From contig CAJULJ010000091.1 in NCBI GenBank assembly GCA_910587395.1, positions 1 to 8,677 of the forward strand: a stretch of DNA of 8,677 bases. The letters run 5' to 3'. This document shows positions 5,794-8,677 of this stretch, in pieces. The position numbers and the translations under genes were made by a program. The stretch comes from an uncultured Oscillospiraceae bacterium (GTDB lineage: Bacteria; Bacillota; Clostridia; Oscillospirales; Oscillospiraceae). Under the pieces are notes generated by a model. It had not been told where the DNA came from. It saw only the letters and a program-made list of their open reading frames with translations, and searched no databases. Within the stretch, counting starts at the first letter, position 1, and every line of letters starts with the position of its first letter.

Positions 5794-6335
5794 GAAAATA
5801 CAGTGTGATTTATGCCGACCCGCCCTGGCGTTATCAAAACTGGAAAGGGCAGGGTGTGGCCGAGCGGCACTACCCCACTATGACGTTGGAGGACATCAAG
5901 GCCCTGCCCGTAGCGGGGCTGGCCGGAAAAGACTGTGTTCTGTTCCTGTGGGCCACTTGCCCCATGCTCCCGGAGGCGCTGGACGTGATCCGGGCGTGGG
6001 GCTTCACCTTTAAGACCGTTGCTTTCACCTGGATCAAGCTGGCCCCCAAAGCGGACAGCATCTATTGGGGCCTGGGCTATTGGACGCGCTCCAATGCCGA
6101 GATTTGTCTGCTTGCCACCAGGGGCCAGCCCAGGCGGCAGGCTAAGAATGTCCATCAGGTGATCATTTCCCATGTGGAGGAACACAGCAAAAAGCCGGAC
6201 GAGGCCCGGCGGCGCATTGTGGCCCTTATGGGCAACGTGCCCCGTGTGGAGCTGTTCGCCCGTTACCCGGCCCCCGGCTGGGACGTGTGGGGGAACGAAG
6301 TGCCCAGCAGTATCCAATGGCATAACAGCACATAG
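5790..6335 (+). CDS. MT-A70 family adenine methyltransferase, apparent ATA start
   Basis: From ATA 5790 the product is 181 residues. The catalytic motif DPPW (D10-W13, in YSVIYADPPWRY) marks the MT-A70 family of S-adenosylmethionine-dependent N6-adenine methyltransferases. Further family-like segments are AERHYPTM, VLFLWATCPMLPEAL, WGFTFKTVAFTWIK, YWTRSNAEICLLATRG and the C-terminal ELFAR...GWDVWGNE. ATA 5790 is chosen because it gives the usual short lead (GKYSVIYADPPW), overlaps the previous stop as ATAG, and has AAAGGAG upstream. The nearest standard start, GTG 5805, would delete five residues of the first beta strand. The in-frame ATG at 5592 is implausible, since it lies far inside the upstream gene. 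The protein probably methylates DNA, perhaps to protect the element in new hosts, but the target is unknown. MT-A70 genes often occur in mobile elements. Confidence 0.88.
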   Translation: MGKYSVIYADPPWRYQNWKGQGVAERHYPTMTLEDIKALPVAGLAGKDCVLFLWATCPMLPEALDVIRAWGFTFKTVAFTWIKLAPKADSIYWGLGYWTRSNAEICLLATRGQPRRQAKNVHQVIISHVEEHSKKPDEARRRIVALMGNVPRVELFARYPAPGWDVWGNEVPSSIQWHNST

Positions 6336-6388
6336 GGGACGGCGGTTTATTCGCTGTTCCTTTATTTTATCCGCGAAAGGAGAATCCC

Positions 6389-6733
6389 ATGGAAATTAAA
6401 ATCCCCAAAGAAGTACGCCAGCACAAGGAAACCATCTTTTTCGGCCTGTCAGCGCGACAGTTTTTCTGCGCCGCTGTCGCCGTGGGGCTGGCCGTGGGCG
6501 TGTACCTGGGCCTCGGCCCCATGATCGGAAAGGAGACGGCAAGCTGGGTGTGCATCCTCGCTGCCGCCCCCATCGCCCTGGCGGGCTTTTTCAACTACAA
6601 CGGCATGACGCTGGAGCAGTTTGCCTGGGCGTTTATCAAGTCCGAAATCCTCTGCGCCGGGGAGCGCCGTTTTGTTTCCCGGAACTATCACTACGAGCTT
6701 TTGAAGCGGAAAGGAGGGCAGGACTTTGATTAA
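6389..6733 (+). CDS. PrgI family membrane protein of the conjugation apparatus
   Basis: The product is 114 residues, starting at ATG 6389 behind AAAGGAG. The N-terminus MEIKIPKEVRQHKETIFFGLSARQ is characteristic of the PrgI family, followed by two membrane helices (about 24-44 and 51-69) separated by a short loop (IGKETAS). The cytoplasmic tail contains GMTLEQFAWAFIKSEI and ends in a polar segment. PrgI proteins are found directly before VirB4-like ATPases in Gram-positive conjugation modules and hold the VirB3-like position, tying the ATPase to the membrane; this role is inferred from synteny. The last 8 nt overlap the start of the VirB4-like gene, and the Shine-Dalgarno for that gene (6711-6717) lies within this coding region. 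The two products are therefore probably made in step. Confidence 0.93.
   Translation: MEIKIPKEVRQHKETIFFGLSARQFFCAAVAVGLAVGVYLGLGPMIGKETASWVCILAAAPIALAGFFNYNGMTLEQFAWAFIKSEILCAGERRFVSRNYHYELLKRKGGQDFD
6711..6717 (+). promoter_or_regulatory. Shine-Dalgarno for the VirB4-like gene, inside prgI-like gene
   Basis: AAGGAGG lies 8 nt before TTG 6726. It supports TTG as the start and an 8-nt overlap with the upstream stop (TAA 6731-6733). Confidence 0.75.
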
Positions 6734-8677
6734 ATCCCTTGTCTCTGCCAACAAGAGCGAGCGCGAGAAATTCACCGTCCCCCGGAGCGTCCAGGCTACG
6801 ATCCCCGTCAAGTGCGTGTACCCGGACGGCATCTGGCTGGTGGGGAACCGGCACAGCAAGAGCTGGCGGCTTACCGATGTGAACTACGCCGCCGCCTCCG
6901 ACGAGGAACGGCGGGGCATCTTCCTGGCCTACGGCGGCGTCCTCAACTCCCTGCCCACCGACGCCGCCACCAAGATCACCATTATCAACCGCCGTCTGAA
7001 CCCCGTGGACTTTGAGCGCAGTATTTTGATGGAGGAACGCTGGGACGGGCTGGACGAGTACCGGCAGGAGGCCAACGCCATTTTGAAGCGCCGCGCCGCC
7101 GAGAGCAACAATCTTGTGCAGGAGAAGTACATCACCCTGTCCATTCCCCAGCGGAAGATCGAGGAAACCCGTTCCTATTTCCGGCGGGTGGACGGCAACC
7201 TGACCAAAAGCCTGGGGCGGCTGGACAGCACGGCGCGGGAGGTTGCCAACCATGACCGGCTCCGCATCCTCCATGATTTTTTCCGGCCCGGAGAGGAGCA
7301 GTATTTCACCTTCGACCAAACTGCGGCGATCCGGCATGGGGTAGACTTCAAAGACCTGGTTTGCCCGGACGGTATTTCCTTTAAGGCCGGACACTTTGAG
7401 ATGGGCGGCAAGTATGGGCGCGTCCTCTTTCTCAAGGAGTACGCCAGCTATATTGAGGACGATATGATCTCCGACCTGTCCGACTTTGACCGCAGCCTCA
7501 TGCTGTCCATCGACATCCTGCCCATTCCCACCGACGAGGCCGTGAAAGAAATCCAAAGCCGGATTTTAGGCATTGAGAGCGACATCACCCGCTGGCAGCA
7601 GCGGCAGAACGACCGGAATAATTTTACCGCCGCCATTCCCTATGAGCTGGAGCAGCTCCGCTCCGAGACAAAGGAATTTTTGTCCGACCTCACCGAGCGC
7701 GACCAGCGCATGATTTTTGCCGTGGTGACGCTGGTGCATATCGCGGACACGCTGGAGCAGTTGGACGCGGACACGGAAACCCTGCTGTCCATTGGCCGGG
7801 AACACCTCTGCCAGTTTTCCGTTTTGCGCTACCAGCAGGAGGACGGGCTGAACACCGTCCTGCCCTACGGCCTCCGGCGCGTCAAGGCCCTGCGGACGCT
7901 GACCACCGAGAGCGCCGCCGTCCTCATGCCCTACCGGGTGCAGGAGATACAAGACCCCGGCGGGCTGTCCTACGGCATCAACGCCATTTCCCGCAACCTT
8001 TTGATCTGTGACCGCAAGCGGCTCATTTCCCCCCACGGCTTTTATTTGGGCGTCTCCGGCTCCGGCAAGAGCATGGGTATGAAAGACGCCATTACCGAGG
8101 TTGTGCTGGGCACCGGCGACGATGTGATCATCATTGACGCCGAGCGCGAGTACGGCCCGCTGGCCAAGGCCCTGGGCGGCGAGATTATCGAAATCTCCCC
8201 CCACAGCCAGCACCATATTTCCCCCCTTGATCTTGCCAGCGGCTACACCGACGACGAAAACCCCGTTGCCATGAAGTCCGAGATCATCACCAGCATTTTG
8301 GAGCAGCAGATGGGCGCGGGGCGCATGAGCGCCAGCCACAAATCCATCATTGACCGCTGTACCTCCAATATCTATCAGAACTACTTCCAGGGCAAAGGGA
8401 AAGTGCGGATGCCCCTGCTCACCGACTGGCGGGAGGAAGTGCTGAAGCAGGCCGACCCGGAGGCGCGGGAGATCGCCCTCGCCGCCGAGCTTATCACCGA
8501 GGGCAGCTTGAATGTGTTCGCCCACCCCACCAACGTCAACATGGACAACCGGCTGGTTGTCCTCGATCTCTACGAGATGGGGGAGCAGCTCCGGCCCACG
8601 GCCCTGGTGGTGACGCTGGAGGCCATCCAGAACCGGGTGATGGAGAACCGCAAGCGGGGCAAGTTTACATGGGTATT
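6726..8677 (+). CDS. VirB4-like conjugal transfer ATPase (CD1110-type), 3'-truncated by the window edge
   Basis: 650 codons are visible from TTG 6726, and the frame is open to the right edge. The N-terminal part (about 1-425) is the VirB4/TraE-type regulatory region that contacts the membrane partners. The ATPase begins with ISPHGFYLGVSGSGKSMGMK, whose Walker A is GVSGSGKS (442-449; K448, S449). The family motif VIIIDAEREY follows (D471, E473), then SPLDLASGY and TEGSLNVFAHPTNV. The window stops in GKFTWV, just where the Walker B (hydrophobic residues, then DE) should follow. Full-length relatives are about 800 residues, so roughly 150 are missing. VirB4 proteins hydrolyse ATP at the cytoplasmic face to build and drive the mating channel. 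The start overlaps the prgI-like gene by 8 nt, which suggests coupled translation. There is no frameshift or missing residue in the visible part. Confidence 0.95.
   Translation, partial: MIKSLVSANKSEREKFTVPRSVQATIPVKCVYPDGIWLVGNRHSKSWRLTDVNYAAASDEERRGIFLAYGGVLNSLPTDAATKITIINRRLNPVDFERSILMEERWDGLDEYRQEANAILKRRAAESNNLVQEKYITLSIPQRKIEETRSYFRRVDGNLTKSLGRLDSTAREVANHDRLRILHDFFRPGEEQYFTFDQTAAIRHGVDFKDLVCPDGISFKAGHFEMGGKYGRVLFLKEYASYIEDDMISDLSDFDRSLMLSIDILPIPTDEAVKEIQSRILGIESDITRWQQRQNDRNNFTAAIPYELEQLRSETKEFLSDLTERDQRMIFAVVTLVHIADTLEQLDADTETLLSIGREHLCQFSVLRYQQEDGLNTVLPYGLRRVKALRTLTTESAAVLMPYRVQEIQDPGGLSYGINAISRNLLICDRKRLISPHGFYLGVSGSGKSMGMKDAITEVVLGTGDDVIIIDAEREYGPLAKALGGEIIEISPHSQHHISPLDLASGYTDDENPVAMKSEIITSILEQQMGAGRMSASHKSIIDRCTSNIYQNYFQGKGKVRMPLLTDWREEVLKQADPEAREIALAAELITEGSLNVFAHPTNVNMDNRLVVLDLYEMGEQLRPTALVVTLEAIQNRVMENRKRGKFTWV

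Noticed and set aside
6336..6388. Possible fourth hairpin or promoter before the prgI-like gene
   Set aside because: The gap has only a 4-bp GCGG/CCGC pair and no palindrome core or clear -35/-10 pair.
6636..7556. Long minus-strand open frame (306 codons) opposite the prgI and virB4-like genes
   Set aside because: It runs opposite well-supported PrgI and VirB4 coding sequence. The translation is low-complexity Val/Gly/Leu-rich, typical of antisense frames in GC-rich genes.
7566..8525. Long minus-strand open frame (319 codons) opposite the virB4-like gene
   Set aside because: It covers the VirB4 Walker A region on the other strand and shows no domain; it is a shadow.

Overview
The window is a GC-rich, tightly packed, single-strand (+) segment of an integrative and conjugative element from a Gram-positive gut Clostridia-type bacterium (Oscillospiraceae-like, inferred from base composition and gene content). 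The order is VirD4-like coupling protein, Maff2 small membrane protein, VirB6/TrbL-like membrane protein, MT-A70 methyltransferase, PrgI family protein, VirB4-like ATPase. This is the mating-pore order known from Tn1549 and the Clostridioides difficile CTn2/CTn4/CTn5 elements (the CD1115-CD1110 families). I base that on motifs and synteny recalled from these families; I ran no search.

Layout. 1-1134 is the 3' part of a surface adhesin with SpaA/Cna_B isopeptide domains, ending abruptly at LPKTGY with no membrane anchor. 1198-1734 is a 178-residue protein I do not recognise. 1876-2781 is a pentapeptide-repeat protein whose Shine-Dalgarno points at an ATA codon. It overlaps by 4 nt with the VirD4-like gene (2778-4517). 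Then come Maff2 (4538-4876), VirB6/TrbL-like (4954-5793, TTG start), MT-A70 methyltransferase (about 5790-6335, again apparently ATA), PrgI (6389-6733) and a VirB4-like ATPase (6726 to the right edge, TTG start, cut just before its Walker B).

How they work together. VirD4 would receive the relaxase-DNA substrate. VirB4 powers the channel. The VirB6-like, PrgI (VirB3-like position) and Maff2 (VirB2-like topology) proteins would form the membrane pore. The surface protein plausibly helps mating contact. The pentapeptide protein, the 178-residue protein and the methyltransferase are accessory genes.

Most notable non-coding signal: three near-identical perfect inverted repeats (15-18 bp arms, 3-nt loops) at 1145-1177, 1816-1854 and 4900-4934. 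Each sits in an intergenic gap directly 5' of a Shine-Dalgarno and about 20 nt before a start codon. None has a T-tract, so they are not ordinary intrinsic terminators. Also notable is the scarcity of ATG starts: three of eight visible starts are ATG, the rest being GTG, TTG and two apparent ATA.

I saw no tRNA, rRNA, CRISPR array, insertion sequence, attachment site, oriT, relaxase or integrase in the window. The long minus-strand open frames are shadows of the plus-strand genes.
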